NCBI RefSeq assembly: GCF_900114845.1
Contig: NZ_FOUK01000005.1
Span: forward strand, 66,339 to 130,338
Direction of reading: 5' to 3'
Origin: Pimelobacter simplex
GTDB taxonomy: Bacteria; Actinomycetota; Actinomycetes; Propionibacteriales; Nocardioidaceae
Length of the DNA: 64,000 nt
Every line of letters begins with the position of its first letter. Position 1 is the first letter of the stretch. The position numbers and the translations under genes were made by a program. The notes under the pieces were generated by a model. That model saw nothing but the letters and a program-made list of their open reading frames with translations, had not been told where the DNA came from and made no database searches. This document shows positions 44,540 through 53,350 of this stretch, one piece after another.

Positions 44540-44577
44540 CGGGAGTCCCTCTTCCCTCGGACCTGGTCCTCTGATAG

Positions 44578-44595
44578 ACCAAGTGCTTGCTTGGT
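44578..44595. promoter_or_regulatory. Operator-like inverted repeat between divergent genes
   Basis: ACCAAG-TGCTTG-CTTGGT lies midway between the LLM gene (TTG at 44539) and the gene at 44627. The half-sites resemble those of TetR-family regulators of acyl-CoA and lipid genes. The regulator is not adjacent. Confidence 0.5.
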
Positions 44596-44626
44596 ATGAG
44601 CCTAGCCCGATCCCCCGGAGGCAGCG

Positions 44627-45406
44627 TTGACCAGTCCCCTCGTCTTCTTCTCGTTCGTGACCCTGGAGGACGCCGGCCCGGCCGAGCACCGCGCCTACAA
44701 CGAGTGGCACCAGCTCGACCACCGCCCCGAGAACCTCGCGCTGCCCGGCGTCCTGTGGGGCGACCGGTGGGCGCGGCCGGCGGACTACCGCGCGGCCGGC
44801 GTCGCCTCCGACGAGCACGCGGCGACCGACTACGTCGCGATGTACTGGTTCAAGGACCCGGTCGAGCGCGCCCTGAAGGAGTGGTCCGACCTGGGCTCCG
44901 ACTCGTTCCAGTGGGGCCGCGGCCCGCTCATCCCCGGCGTGCGCCGCAAGCTGCTGTCGTTCTTCCGCCCGGTCAAGGGGTACGCCGCACCCTCCGCCCT
45001 CGTCTCGCCCGACGTCCTGCCCTACCGGCCCAACCGCGGCCTGCACCTGACCCTCTCGCGGCACGCGGCGCCGCACAGCGCCGCGACCCACGAGCACTAC
45101 GCCTGGCAGGACCGCAGCCTGATCCCCGGGCTCCTCGACCTCGACGGCGTGGCCGGCGCCTGGACCTTCTCGTTCGCCCACCACCAGTCGCACCCGTCGC
45201 TCCCGCTGGCCACCGAGACCCCCGACGCCCCGGAGTCCCTGCGGATCCGCCTCGTCTACCTCGACGCCGACCCGCTGCCCACGACCGCCGCGATCGACGC
45301 CCGCACGACCGAGCTGGCCGGCGGCCTCAGTGCCGAGGCCGCCGCCTCCGAGGAGATCCTGCTGAGCACCCCCCTGCGCACGATCATCCCCTGGCAGGAC
45401 TGGTGA
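44627..45406 (+). CDS. EthD-like or related dimeric alpha/beta-barrel protein (uncertain)
   Basis: 259 residues, soluble. The segment AYNEWHQLDHRPENLALPG near residue 25 resembles the HxxxHxP region of EthD-type ferredoxin-like barrels. The C-terminal half shows a repeat of similar strands (TWTFSFAHHQSHPSLPLAT), so it may be a fused pair. A TTG start follows CGGAGG. It is divergent from the LLM oxidoreductase with the shared operator-like repeat, suggesting both act on the same compound. Function unknown. Confidence 0.6.
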   Translation: MTSPLVFFSFVTLEDAGPAEHRAYNEWHQLDHRPENLALPGVLWGDRWARPADYRAAGVASDEHAATDYVAMYWFKDPVERALKEWSDLGSDSFQWGRGPLIPGVRRKLLSFFRPVKGYAAPSALVSPDVLPYRPNRGLHLTLSRHAAPHSAATHEHYAWQDRSLIPGLLDLDGVAGAWTFSFAHHQSHPSLPLATETPDAPESLRIRLVYLDADPLPTTAAIDARTTELAGGLSAEAAASEEILLSTPLRTIIPWQDW

Positions 45407-45439
45407 TCTGACCCCCGCAACCCGCGCACTTCGTGGAGG

Positions 45440-46144
45440 TCAGCGCGCCAGGCGCAGCAGGAACTCGATCTTGCCGTGGTCGTCGACGGAGATGCCGGAG
45501 AAGCCCGGCTCGGGGATCTTGAAGTCGGCGAAGACGACGTCGATGCTGCCGGCGACGTCCAGCGCGTCCCCCGAGGCCTGGACGTCGAGCTCCACCTCGA
45601 CCGCGCGGGTGACGCCGCGGACGGTCAGGTCGCCGGGGACCGTGACGGTGAACCGGCCGCCGGTGGCGGGGAGCTCGACGGGGGCGGTCTGGGTGAAGGT
45701 GGCGGTCGGGTAGGTGGCGGTGTCCATGATCCGGTCGCGGTACTGCGCGTCGCGGCGCGCCTCGTCGGTGGCGACCGAGGCCATGTCGACGGTCATCGTG
45801 ACGCCGTCGAGGGTGCCGCCGGCGACGGTGGCCTCGCCCTCGACCTTCTCGGTGCGCCCCACGACGGTCACGTTCTGGCCGAACAGCACCTCGTCGACCC
45901 GGTAGCCGGCGACCGAGTCGCCGCCGACCGTCCAGGCGCCGTCGAGGGCGTCGCTGGCGGCCGTGGTGTCGGGCTCGGCGGCCCCGGACGCCCCCGCGGC
46001 CGGCAGCGCGAGCTCGTCGGGCTGTTCCCCGACGACGAACTTCCCGTAGGCCCACGGGCCCACCGTGACGGCCAGGACGACGAGCGCGACGAGCGCGCCG
46101 CCGATGGTGAGGAGCTTCCGCGAACCGAGCTTCTTGGATGACAT
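45440..46144 (-). CDS. YceI-family protein, membrane-anchored
   Basis: 234 residues. One N-terminal helix (LLTIGGALVALVVLAVTVGPW) anchors an extracytoplasmic YceI lipocalin-like barrel starting near GAWTVGGDSVAGYRVDEVL. Typical markers are MDTATYPTATF and FADFKIPEPGFSGI near the end. The family binds isoprenoid or amphiphilic lipids. ATG at 46144. It is followed by no co-directional gene within 900 bp. Confidence 0.87.
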   Translation of the reverse strand: MSSKKLGSRKLLTIGGALVALVVLAVTVGPWAYGKFVVGEQPDELALPAAGASGAAEPDTTAASDALDGAWTVGGDSVAGYRVDEVLFGQNVTVVGRTEKVEGEATVAGGTLDGVTMTVDMASVATDEARRDAQYRDRIMDTATYPTATFTQTAPVELPATGGRFTVTVPGDLTVRGVTRAVEVELDVQASGDALDVAGSIDVVFADFKIPEPGFSGISVDDHGKIEFLLRLAR

Positions 46145-46198
46145 GGCAACCACCGTAGGTGGTGAAACTGAGGGCACCCTAAGACGCAGGTGAGCGGC

Positions 46199-46834
46199 CT
46201 ACTCCCCGATCCGCTCGCCGGCGTCGGGCCCGGGCCCGGAGCCGGCCAGGATCGAGGTGAACGCCGCTGCGAGCGTCTTGCCGACGGTGGCGGGATCGCC
46301 GAGGTAGCCGTTCACCATCGCCCCGTCGCGCAGGACCATCAGCTGCCTCGCGACGGCCTGGTCGTCCTCGGCGCCGGCCTCGGCCGCGACGTCGGCGAAG
46401 GCGTCGAGCATCCAGCGCCGGTGGGCGTCGACGGCGGCCCGGACGGGGTCGTCGGGATCGGAGAACTCCGCCGCGGCGTTGATGAACGCGCAGCCCCGGA
46501 AGCCTGGCCGGCAGCTCGCCGCACCGATGTCGGTGGCCAGCGCACGCAGTGTGCCCAGGGGGTCGCCGTCGCGGTGCACGCTGCCGATCCACGCCTGCTC
46601 GGCAGTCGACTGCTGCCCGAGGTAGGCGACCACGAGGTCCGTCTTGGTCCGGAAGTGCCGGTAGAAGGTCACCTTGGTGATGCCGACGTCCTCGATGATC
46701 CGGTCGGCGCTCGTGGCGCGGATGCCCTGGGCGTAGAACAGCTCGCTGGCCGCGTCGAGGATGCGGGCTCGCGTCGCCGTCCCTGACCGGCCGGCCCGCG
46801 CCGGTGGCGCTGCCTCGGCGGCCTCTGCGTGCAT
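46199..46834 (-). CDS. TetR-family transcriptional regulator
   Basis: 211 residues. The N-terminal helix-turn-helix (ILDAASELFYAQGIRATSADRIIEDVGITKVTFYRHF) is standard for TetR. The C-terminal ligand domain contains GCAFINAAAEFSDPDDP, typical of the QacR/AcrR-like subgroup. It is divergent from a membrane protein gene with a perfect 10-bp inverted repeat between them, its probable operator and thus also autoregulation. Confidence 0.92.
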   Translation of the reverse strand: MHAEAAEAAPPARAGRSGTATRARILDAASELFYAQGIRATSADRIIEDVGITKVTFYRHFRTKTDLVVAYLGQQSTAEQAWIGSVHRDGDPLGTLRALATDIGAASCRPGFRGCAFINAAAEFSDPDDPVRAAVDAHRRWMLDAFADVAAEAGAEDDQAVARQLMVLRDGAMVNGYLGDPATVGKTLAAAFTSILAGSGPGPDAGERIGE

Positions 46835-46895
46835 CGTCGTCCTCCCGGGTCCTGACCCGGCTGGCTTGCGCCGAGGTCGAGGAGAGCATATCGTC

Positions 46896-46927
46896 GCAAT
46901 GTAGACGAACTAGTAACTCTACATTGC
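46896..46927. promoter_or_regulatory. TetR operator candidate
   Basis: GCAATGTAGA and TCTACATTGC are exact complements separated by 12 bases. The site is centred between the TetR gene and the membrane protein gene, and is AT-rich for this genome. Confidence 0.75.
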
Positions 46928-46948
46928 CCACGAGAAACGAGACCCGCC

Positions 46949-47530
46949 ATGAGCATCACCGAGACGACCGCTGCCGAAGCGGTGTCGCCGACCGCCTTCG
47001 GCGCGGCCCTGCGCCGCCTCTACTTCCTCCGCTTCGCCCTCGCGGTCGTCTGGGCGGGGCTCCTGCTCTCGACCGCGGCGGACGAAGGAGCGTTCCTGAC
47101 GACCCTGCTGGTGATCTACCCGCTGCTCGACGCCGCCGCGGTGCTCTGGCAGCTCCGCGCCGGGCCGGGCAGGGGGAGGTCGAGGGCCGCGGAGTGGGTC
47201 AACGTGGTCGTCAGCGCCGCTGTCGCCGTCGCCCTGGGCGTCGCCTCGACCCACTCGATCGGCGCCGCCCTCGCCGTGTGGGGCATCTGGGCGATCGCGG
47301 CCGGCATTCCTCAGCTCGTCACCGCTCTCCGCAACCGGGACGCCGGCGGCCAGGTGCCGCAGGTGCTCAGCGGCGGGATCTCGGTGCTGGCAGGTGCCGC
47401 GTTCCTGGTCCAGGGGCTCGGGGACGCCGACAGCATGGGCGGCGCGGCCGGCTACGCGACGCTCGGCGCGGTCTTCTTCCTCGTCTCCGCGATCCGCCTG
47501 CGCGGCGCGCGACGCGTGCGCGCCGCCTAG
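46949..47530 (+). CDS. DUF308/HdeD-like small membrane protein
   Basis: 193 residues with six hydrophobic segments in pairs (for example FALAVVWAGLLLST; LTTLLVIYPLLDAAAVLWQL; VVVSAAVAVALGVA; GAALAVWGIWAIAAGIPQLV). The pattern and the motif of helix 4 resemble HdeD/DUF308 membrane proteins. It is likely controlled by the divergent TetR. Function unknown, perhaps stress or transport related. Its TAG stop is part of a KstR-like box. Confidence 0.72.
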   Translation: MSITETTAAEAVSPTAFGAALRRLYFLRFALAVVWAGLLLSTAADEGAFLTTLLVIYPLLDAAAVLWQLRAGPGRGRSRAAEWVNVVVSAAVAVALGVASTHSIGAALAVWGIWAIAAGIPQLVTALRNRDAGGQVPQVLSGGISVLAGAAFLVQGLGDADSMGGAAGYATLGAVFFLVSAIRLRGARRVRAA

Positions 47531-47541
47531 AACACGTTCTA
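47528..47541. promoter_or_regulatory. KstR-like operator
   Basis: The 14-base TAGAAC-AC-GTTCTA is a perfect palindrome around its 2-base spacer and matches the known KstR consensus for sterol-catabolic genes (core AACnnGTT). It begins at the preceding stop codon and lies 51 bp upstream of the SDR start. Confidence 0.68.
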
Positions 47542-47592
47542 CTGTTGTTCCCGACGTGCCGGCACCCGGCGCGCGAGCCAGGAGGTACGACG

Positions 47593-48324
47593 ATGTCCGA
47601 GCAGCCCCGCGCCCAGCGCTTCACCGACCGCCGGGTCGTCGTCACCGGCGCCGCCGGCGGCCTCGGCCAGGTCGTGGCCGACCTGTTCCGGCAGGAGGGC
47701 GCCCGCGTGGTGGCCACGGACGTCGTCCCGGCGGACGGCGTCACCGCCTGCGACCTGGCGGACGACGCCGCGCGCGACGCCTTCGTCAACGGTGCACTGA
47801 AGGAGCTCGGGGGCCTCGACGTCCTCTGCAACGTCGCCGGGATCCAGAAGTTCGCCGAGCTGGGCGCGCTGAGCGCCGGCCTCCTGCGCAAGCACTTCGA
47901 CGTCAACGCGCTGGCGCCGCTGATGCTCGCGCAGGCGTTCGGCGACGCGCTCGTCGAGAGCAAGGGCAATGTCGTGTCGGTCGCGTCGATCTCCGCGGTG
48001 ATGGGCCAGCCCTACAACGCGCCCTACTGCGCGTCGAAGGCCGCGTTGCTGCTGGGCATGCGGGCGCTGGCGGTCGAGTTCGCGACCAAGGGGGTCCGGG
48101 TCAACTGCGTCTCGCCGGGCGGCATCGCGACGCCGATGGTCGAGGCCGCGGCCGCCGGCCTGCCGGCCGACACCAACTGGGACCTCGTCGCCCGGAGCAC
48201 GTCCGTGATCCCCGGCTTCATGCCCCCGCAGGACGTCGCGGAGGCGCTCCTCTACCTCGCCTCGGACGCCGCTGCGTCGGTCACCGGCGCCAACCTCGTC
48301 GTCGACCGCGGCGTCGTCTGGTGA
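47593..48324 (+). CDS. Short-chain dehydrogenase/reductase (possible hydroxysteroid or acyl-CoA type)
   Basis: 243 residues of classical SDR. The cofactor motif is TGAAGGLG, followed by CNVAG and the active-site set Ser (SVASISAVMG), Tyr-x3-Lys (YCASKAALL). The C-terminal SPGGIATPM and ASVTGANLVVDRG match NAD(P)-dependent family members. With the KstR-like box upstream, a substrate in sterol ring or side-chain breakdown is likely; that is inference. A strong ribosome site (AGGAGG) precedes the ATG. The next SDR gene overlaps by 4 bases. Confidence 0.85.
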   Translation: MSEQPRAQRFTDRRVVVTGAAGGLGQVVADLFRQEGARVVATDVVPADGVTACDLADDAARDAFVNGALKELGGLDVLCNVAGIQKFAELGALSAGLLRKHFDVNALAPLMLAQAFGDALVESKGNVVSVASISAVMGQPYNAPYCASKAALLLGMRALAVEFATKGVRVNCVSPGGIATPMVEAAAAGLPADTNWDLVARSTSVIPGFMPPQDVAEALLYLASDAAASVTGANLVVDRGVVW

Positions 48325-49124
48325 CGGGCGTACGGCGAGCGATCGTCACCGGCGCCGCGCCCGGCTCGATCGGCGGCGCCGTCGCCGACGCGCTCACCGC
48401 CGCCGGGGGCTGGGACGTCGTCACCACCCGCCGGGCGACCCTCGACCTCGCCGACCGGGCGTCGGTCGCGGCGTTCGCCGCCGCCTACGCCGAGCAGGCC
48501 GGCCACCTCGACCTGCTCGTCAACAGCGCCGGCATCCACCTCGACCTCGGCTCGCGCTGGAAGGAGCCGCAGCTGCTCGACGGCCACGAGGTGCACTGGC
48601 GGACCAACTACCTCGGCACCGTCGACCTCACCACCGCGCTGCTGCCGCTGCTCCTCGCCGCCCCGCAGCCGACCGTCCTGCACGTCGTCTCGCAGCTCCA
48701 CGAGCGGGGCACCACCGACCGGCTCCTCGGGGAGGACGCGCCCTACGGCTCGTGGGAGGCGTACGGCACCTCGAAGCTCGGCCTCGTCCACCACGCCGCC
48801 CTCCTCGCCCAGCAGTACGGCGACCAGGGCCTCCGCACGCTGGCGGTGCACCCCGGCGCGGTGTCGACCAACATCGCCGACCGCGGCCTGGAGACCCGCC
48901 CGCTGCTGCGCCGCCTGCGCCGGCTCGCGGTGCCGCTGGAGCGGCGCAGCCTGATGTCCCCGGCGGCGTCGGCCGAGCACCTGGTCCGGATCGCGACCGA
49001 CCCGGCCGCCGCGTCGGGCTACTACCGCAAGAGCCGGCCGGTCGAGCCGTCCGAGGCGGCCCGCGACGAGACGGCCCGCGCCGAGCTGGCCCGGCGCACC
49101 GAGGAGTGGCTCAGCGCCCGGTGA
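48321..49124 (+). CDS. Second short-chain dehydrogenase/reductase
   Basis: 267 residues of the SDR superfamily. The Rossmann motif is TGAAPGSIG, NSAG follows in LLVNSAGIHL, and the active-site residues are Ser (HVVSQLHERG) and YGTSK. The long C-terminal segment after NIADRG resembles retinol dehydrogenase-like/extended SDRs. GTG start overlaps the previous stop (GTGA), so the two enzymes are coupled and should act in one pathway. Its 3' end overlaps the convergent FAD/Fe-S gene by 14 bases. Confidence 0.83.
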   Translation: MTGVRRAIVTGAAPGSIGGAVADALTAAGGWDVVTTRRATLDLADRASVAAFAAAYAEQAGHLDLLVNSAGIHLDLGSRWKEPQLLDGHEVHWRTNYLGTVDLTTALLPLLLAAPQPTVLHVVSQLHERGTTDRLLGEDAPYGSWEAYGTSKLGLVHHAALLAQQYGDQGLRTLAVHPGAVSTNIADRGLETRPLLRRLRRLAVPLERRSLMSPAASAEHLVRIATDPAAASGYYRKSRPVEPSEAARDETARAELARRTEEWLSAR

Positions 49125-51948
49125 CCCCGGTGACCCCGCGCGCCAGCAGCTCGGCGAGGTGCACCGGCGCCTCCTCGGGCGCGAGCTCGCCGAGCTGGGT
49201 GCGGCACGAGAAGCCGTCGGCCAGCACGACCCGCCGGGCCTCGCCCGCCGAGGCGCGCACCGCGGGCAGGAGGTTCTGCTCGGCGACGGCGACCGACACC
49301 TCGTAGTGCCCCTGCTCGACGCCGAAGTTCCCGGCCATGCCGCAGCAACCCGCCACGGCCTCGACCTTGGCGCCGGCCTTCTCGAGCAGCGTCCGGTCGG
49401 CGTTCCAGCCCATCACCGCGTGGTGGTGGCAGTGCGGCTGGGCGACGACGCGGACGCCGGTGAGGTCGGGCGGCGTCCAGTCCGGGCGCAGCGCGAGGGC
49501 CTCGGCCAGGGTCAGGGTCCCCGCGGCGACGGCGTCGGAGTCCGGGCCGGGGACCAGCTCGCGCAGCTCGTGGCGCAGCACCGCCGTGCACGACGGCTCG
49601 ATCCCGACGATCGGCACGCCGGCCTTGGCGTCGGCGGCGAGCGCGTCGACCATGCCGCGCATCCGCTTCGCCGCGCCGTCGAGCTGACCGGTGCTGATCC
49701 ACGGCAGCCCGCAGCACTCCTGCTGCCGGGTGATCCGCGGGTCGTAGCCCGCCGCTCGCAGCACCTCGACGGCCGCGTCGGCGACCTGCGGTGCGAAGTG
49801 GTTGGTGAACGAGTCGACGAAGAGCACGACCGGCGTGCCCGTGCCCGCAGCACCCCCGAAAGTACGGCGGAAGGTGCGCCGCGCGAACGCAGGCATCCGG
49901 CGCCGGGTGTCGACGCCGGCGGCCTTGAGCGCGACCTTGCGCAGCGGCGCGACGTCCATCGACCTGTTGGCGAAGCGCGGCATCGCGGAGCCGATCTTGG
50001 CCCAGCGCGGCAGCCAGCCGACCGAGTAGTGCGAGCGCGGCCGGATCTTGCGCTTGTAGGTCTGGTGCAGCACCTCGGCCTTGTACGACGCCATGTCGGT
50101 GCCGGTCGGGCAGTCGGAGGCGCAGCCCTTGCAGGCCAGGCAGAGGTCGAGCGCGTCGTGCACGGCGGGGGAGCCCCACGAGACGTCGCTGTCGCCGTTG
50201 ACGATCTCCTGGAGCAGCCGCGCGCGGCCCCGGGTGGAGTGGATCTCCTCCTTCGTCGCCTGGTACGACGGGCACATCACGCCGCCCGAGCCGCTGTTGT
50301 CGGCGCGGCACTTGCCCACGCCGGTGCAGCGGTGCACGGCCTGGCCGAAGTCGCCGCCGTCGTCGGCGTAGGCGAACGCGAGGCCCTTGGTGAGCCGGGT
50401 GGTCGACGAGTAGCGCAGGTCGTCGGTGCTCGATGCGGCGTCGACGAGGATGCCCGGGTTGAGCACGCGGGTCGGGTCGAAGAGGTCCTTGACCGAGGCC
50501 ATCAGCGAGCGCGCGGCGGGGGAGTACATCCGCGGCAGCAGGTCGCTGCGCGCGCGCCCGTCGCCGTGCTCGCCCGACAGCGAGCCGCCGAGCGAGGTGA
50601 CCAGGTCGGCGGCCTCCTCGAGGAACGCGCGGAACCGGTCGGCGCCGTCGGGGCGGGCGAAGGGGAAGTCCATCCGGACGTGCAGGCAGCCCTCGCCGAA
50701 GTGACCGAACGGCATCGCGGTCAGCTCGTGCGCGGCCAGCAGGCCCTCGAACGCGGTGAGGTACTCGCCGAGCCGCTCCGGCGGGACCGCGGAGTCCTCC
50801 CAGCCGGCCCACGCCGGCTGCCCGGACGGCGCCCGCCCGGCGAGCCCGGCGCCGTCGGCGCGGATCTTCCAGAGCCGGTCGGCGGTGCGCGGGTCGTCGA
50901 CGACGAGCGCCGAGACGCCCAGTCCCGCTGCGGCGAGCAGGTCCGCGCGACGTCGTACGTCGTCGGGGTCGTCGCCGGAGAGCTCGACGAACATCCAGGC
51001 GTCACCCGGCGGCAGCTCCGGTACGGCGTCCGGCCCGCGGCGCTCGCGGATCACGTCGACGATCCGCCGGTCGAGGCCCTCGCAGGCCGACGGCTCGAAC
51101 GCGAGCACCTCGGTCGTCGCGAAGCCGGCGGTCGGGAAGTCGGGGAAGCCGAGCACGATCATCAGCGACGCCCTCGGCGACCGGACCAGCCGCACGGTGG
51201 CCTCGGTGAGCACGGCCAGCGTGCCCTCGGAGCCGACCAGCGCGCGGGTCACGTCGAAGCCGCGCTCGGGGACGAGGTGGTCGAGGGCGAGACCGGAGAC
51301 GTGCCGGCCGAACGTGCCGAACTCGGTGCGCACCGTGCCCAGGTCGCCGGCGACCAGCGCGCGCAGCCGGTCGAGCACGTCGGAGCCCTCGGCGCTGGAC
51401 ACGGGCTTGCCCGCGGCGTCGTACCCGGTGACGAGCTCGGTGCCGTCGGCGAGCAGGCCGCGGAAGCCCCGGACGTTGTGCGAGGTCCGGCCGTAGGCCA
51501 GCGAGCGTGCGCCGCACGCGTCGTTGCCGATCATCCCGCCGATCGTGCAGCGGGTGCTGGTCGAGGGATCGGGCCCGAACTTCAGCCCGTGGGGGGCGAC
51601 CGCCTTCTGCAGCGCCGCCTGGACGACGCCCGGCTGGACGACCGCGGTCTCTGCCTCGACGTCGACCGAGACGACCTGGTTGAGGTACCGGCTGAAGTCG
51701 ACGACCACGCCCGGCCCGATCGCGTTGCCCGCGACCGACGTACCGGCGCCGCGGGCGGTGAGGGTCAGCCCCTCAGCGCGCGCCGCCGCCAGGATCGCGG
51801 CCACCTCGTCGCTCGAGCGCGGGAACGCGACGGCGACGGGCGGGACGCGGTAGAGCGAGGCGTCGGAGGAGTAGGCGCCGAGGACCGCGGCGTCGTCGCT
51901 GACGTCGCCCGCTCCGTGGCGCTGGAGCTGCTGAGCGATGCCGGACAC
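49111..51948 (-). CDS. FAD/Fe-S D-2-hydroxyacid dehydrogenase (D-lactate/glycolate type fusion)
   Basis: 945 residues combining two modules. Residues ~35-210 are an FAD-binding PCMH domain (ARGAGTSVAGNAIGPGVVVD) and ~240-510 the FAD-oxidase C-terminal domain. A 4Fe-4S dicluster region follows (CTGVGKCR and CLACKGCASDCPTG), then two cysteine-rich CCG domains (QQECCGLPW; VAGCCGMAGNFG). This is the single-chain equivalent of GlcD plus GlcF or of Dld-type enzymes: oxidation of D-lactate, glycolate or other D-2-hydroxyacids with electrons to the quinone pool. GTG at 51948, only 50 bp from the divergent PucR gene, so PucR may control it. Confidence 0.87.
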   Translation of the reverse strand: MSGIAQQLQRHGAGDVSDDAAVLGAYSSDASLYRVPPVAVAFPRSSDEVAAILAAARAEGLTLTARGAGTSVAGNAIGPGVVVDFSRYLNQVVSVDVEAETAVVQPGVVQAALQKAVAPHGLKFGPDPSTSTRCTIGGMIGNDACGARSLAYGRTSHNVRGFRGLLADGTELVTGYDAAGKPVSSAEGSDVLDRLRALVAGDLGTVRTEFGTFGRHVSGLALDHLVPERGFDVTRALVGSEGTLAVLTEATVRLVRSPRASLMIVLGFPDFPTAGFATTEVLAFEPSACEGLDRRIVDVIRERRGPDAVPELPPGDAWMFVELSGDDPDDVRRRADLLAAAGLGVSALVVDDPRTADRLWKIRADGAGLAGRAPSGQPAWAGWEDSAVPPERLGEYLTAFEGLLAAHELTAMPFGHFGEGCLHVRMDFPFARPDGADRFRAFLEEAADLVTSLGGSLSGEHGDGRARSDLLPRMYSPAARSLMASVKDLFDPTRVLNPGILVDAASSTDDLRYSSTTRLTKGLAFAYADDGGDFGQAVHRCTGVGKCRADNSGSGGVMCPSYQATKEEIHSTRGRARLLQEIVNGDSDVSWGSPAVHDALDLCLACKGCASDCPTGTDMASYKAEVLHQTYKRKIRPRSHYSVGWLPRWAKIGSAMPRFANRSMDVAPLRKVALKAAGVDTRRRMPAFARRTFRRTFGGAAGTGTPVVLFVDSFTNHFAPQVADAAVEVLRAAGYDPRITRQQECCGLPWISTGQLDGAAKRMRGMVDALAADAKAGVPIVGIEPSCTAVLRHELRELVPGPDSDAVAAGTLTLAEALALRPDWTPPDLTGVRVVAQPHCHHHAVMGWNADRTLLEKAGAKVEAVAGCCGMAGNFGVEQGHYEVSVAVAEQNLLPAVRASAGEARRVVLADGFSCRTQLGELAPEEAPVHLAELLARGVTGVTGR

Positions 51949-51998
51949 GGCTGAAATCTACCGGCCCGGCCCGGGCCGTCGGCGGTTAGGGTTGCCCG

Positions 51999-53234
51999 GT
52001 GTCGACCGGTGCCGGGTCCCTCCTGAGGTCCGAGGAGCTGCAGGAGCTGGTCGACGTGCTGGCCGAGCGCCTGCAGCGCTCGGTCGCCCTCGACGACCCG
52101 GCCCTGAGCCTGGTCGTCGCGAGCCGGCACTTCGGCGACGAGGACCCGGTGCGGGTGCAGTCGGTGCTCGGCCGGGGCGTCGACCCGGAGCTGCGGGCCT
52201 GGGTGCTCTCCCTGGGCATCGCGGAGTACGACGGACCGCGCCGCATCGCGACGCCCGCCGAGATCGGTGCGAAGGACCGCGTCTGCGCGCCGGTGCGGTG
52301 CGCGGGCCTGCTCCTCGGCTACCTGTGGCTCATCGACGACGGGCGGGTCACGGACGACGACCTCCGCGAGACCGCGCTCGTCGCCGACCAGGCCGGCATG
52401 ATCCTGTACCGGCGCGACCTGTTCATGCAGCGCCGGCAGGCGCGCTGCAACGCGCTCGTGCGCGACCTGATCTCGGCCGACGAGCCGACGCGCGTCGCCG
52501 CCCAGCTCGAGGCCGTCGACGAGGAGCTGCTGACGCCGACCGCGGCGGTGAGCGTGAGCGTCGTGCGGCCCGTGGACCTGCCGGAGGAGCACGGCGGGTC
52601 GGCGTCCGCCCTCGCGCAGGCGGCCCAGCACGCCACGAGCATGGGCACCGATCCCGCGATCCTGTGCCTGCCGCGGCCGCACGACCTCGTCGTCCTGGTC
52701 GCGCACACCCGGGACGGCTCCGCCGACGCGGCCCGGCCCGTGGTGCGCTCCCTCGTCGGGACCGTCACGGAGCGGGTGGGCGCCGGGGTGCTCGCCGGCG
52801 TCGGCGCCCGGCAGGCCGAGGTCGTCGGTGCGCACCGCTCCTACCAGCAGGCGCTGATCGCCGTCCGGGCCGCGCGCTTCCTGCCCGGTCTGGACGACGT
52901 GGTGACGTGGGACTCGCTCGGCGTGTACGGGCTGCTCGCGAAGCTCGACCCCCAGGACCCGGCGCTGGGACCGCACGTGGCGCCGCTGGCGGGGATGGCC
53001 GCCACCCGGCACGGCGAGGCCCTGCTGGCCACGGCCGAGACCTTCCTGGACCTCGCCGGCAACGTCCAGCGCACGGCGCAGGAGCTGCACATCCACCGGG
53101 CCACGCTCTACCAGCGGCTCGCCCGGATCGAGGAGCTGACCGGCCTCGACTTCGACGACGGCCGCGACCGTCTCACCCTCCACCTGGGCCTGAAGCTGAT
53201 GAGGCTCGCGGGCAGCGCGCCCCGCGGCACCTAG
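51999..53234 (+). CDS. PucR-family transcriptional regulator
   Basis: 411 residues. The N-terminal half is a ligand-sensing region of GAF/PucR type (residues ~15-270) with the CdaR-like middle segment (SYQQALIAVRAARFLPG). The C-terminal helix-turn-helix reads VQRTAQELHIHRATLYQRLARIEELTG, as in purine- and sugar-acid-responsive activators of this family. It lies 116 bp before a transport and catabolism operon in the same direction and is divergent from the hydroxyacid dehydrogenase. It likely activates these genes on sensing the substrate. GTG start. Confidence 0.86.
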   Translation: MSTGAGSLLRSEELQELVDVLAERLQRSVALDDPALSLVVASRHFGDEDPVRVQSVLGRGVDPELRAWVLSLGIAEYDGPRRIATPAEIGAKDRVCAPVRCAGLLLGYLWLIDDGRVTDDDLRETALVADQAGMILYRRDLFMQRRQARCNALVRDLISADEPTRVAAQLEAVDEELLTPTAAVSVSVVRPVDLPEEHGGSASALAQAAQHATSMGTDPAILCLPRPHDLVVLVAHTRDGSADAARPVVRSLVGTVTERVGAGVLAGVGARQAEVVGAHRSYQQALIAVRAARFLPGLDDVVTWDSLGVYGLLAKLDPQDPALGPHVAPLAGMAATRHGEALLATAETFLDLAGNVQRTAQELHIHRATLYQRLARIEELTGLDFDDGRDRLTLHLGLKLMRLAGSAPRGT

Positions 53235-53242
53235 GACGAGTC

Positions 53243-53290
53243 GGCATCTGTCCATAGCTGCTCCCCGAGCAGTTGGCATTTGCGCATAGC
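53243..53290 (+). promoter_or_regulatory. Paired 16-bp direct repeats upstream of the transport operon
   Basis: GGCATCTGTCCATAGC (53243-53258) and GGCATTTGCGCATAGC (53275-53290) match at 13 of 16 positions and are 32 bases apart, three helical turns. They fill the gap between the PucR gene and the ABC ATPase gene, as expected for a dimeric activator's sites. Confidence 0.6.
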
Positions 53291-53350
53291 AACCCGCGCG
53301 ACGCCCTCCGCATACTGAGTCACCGATCAAGGCGGCGGAGGTAGGACACG

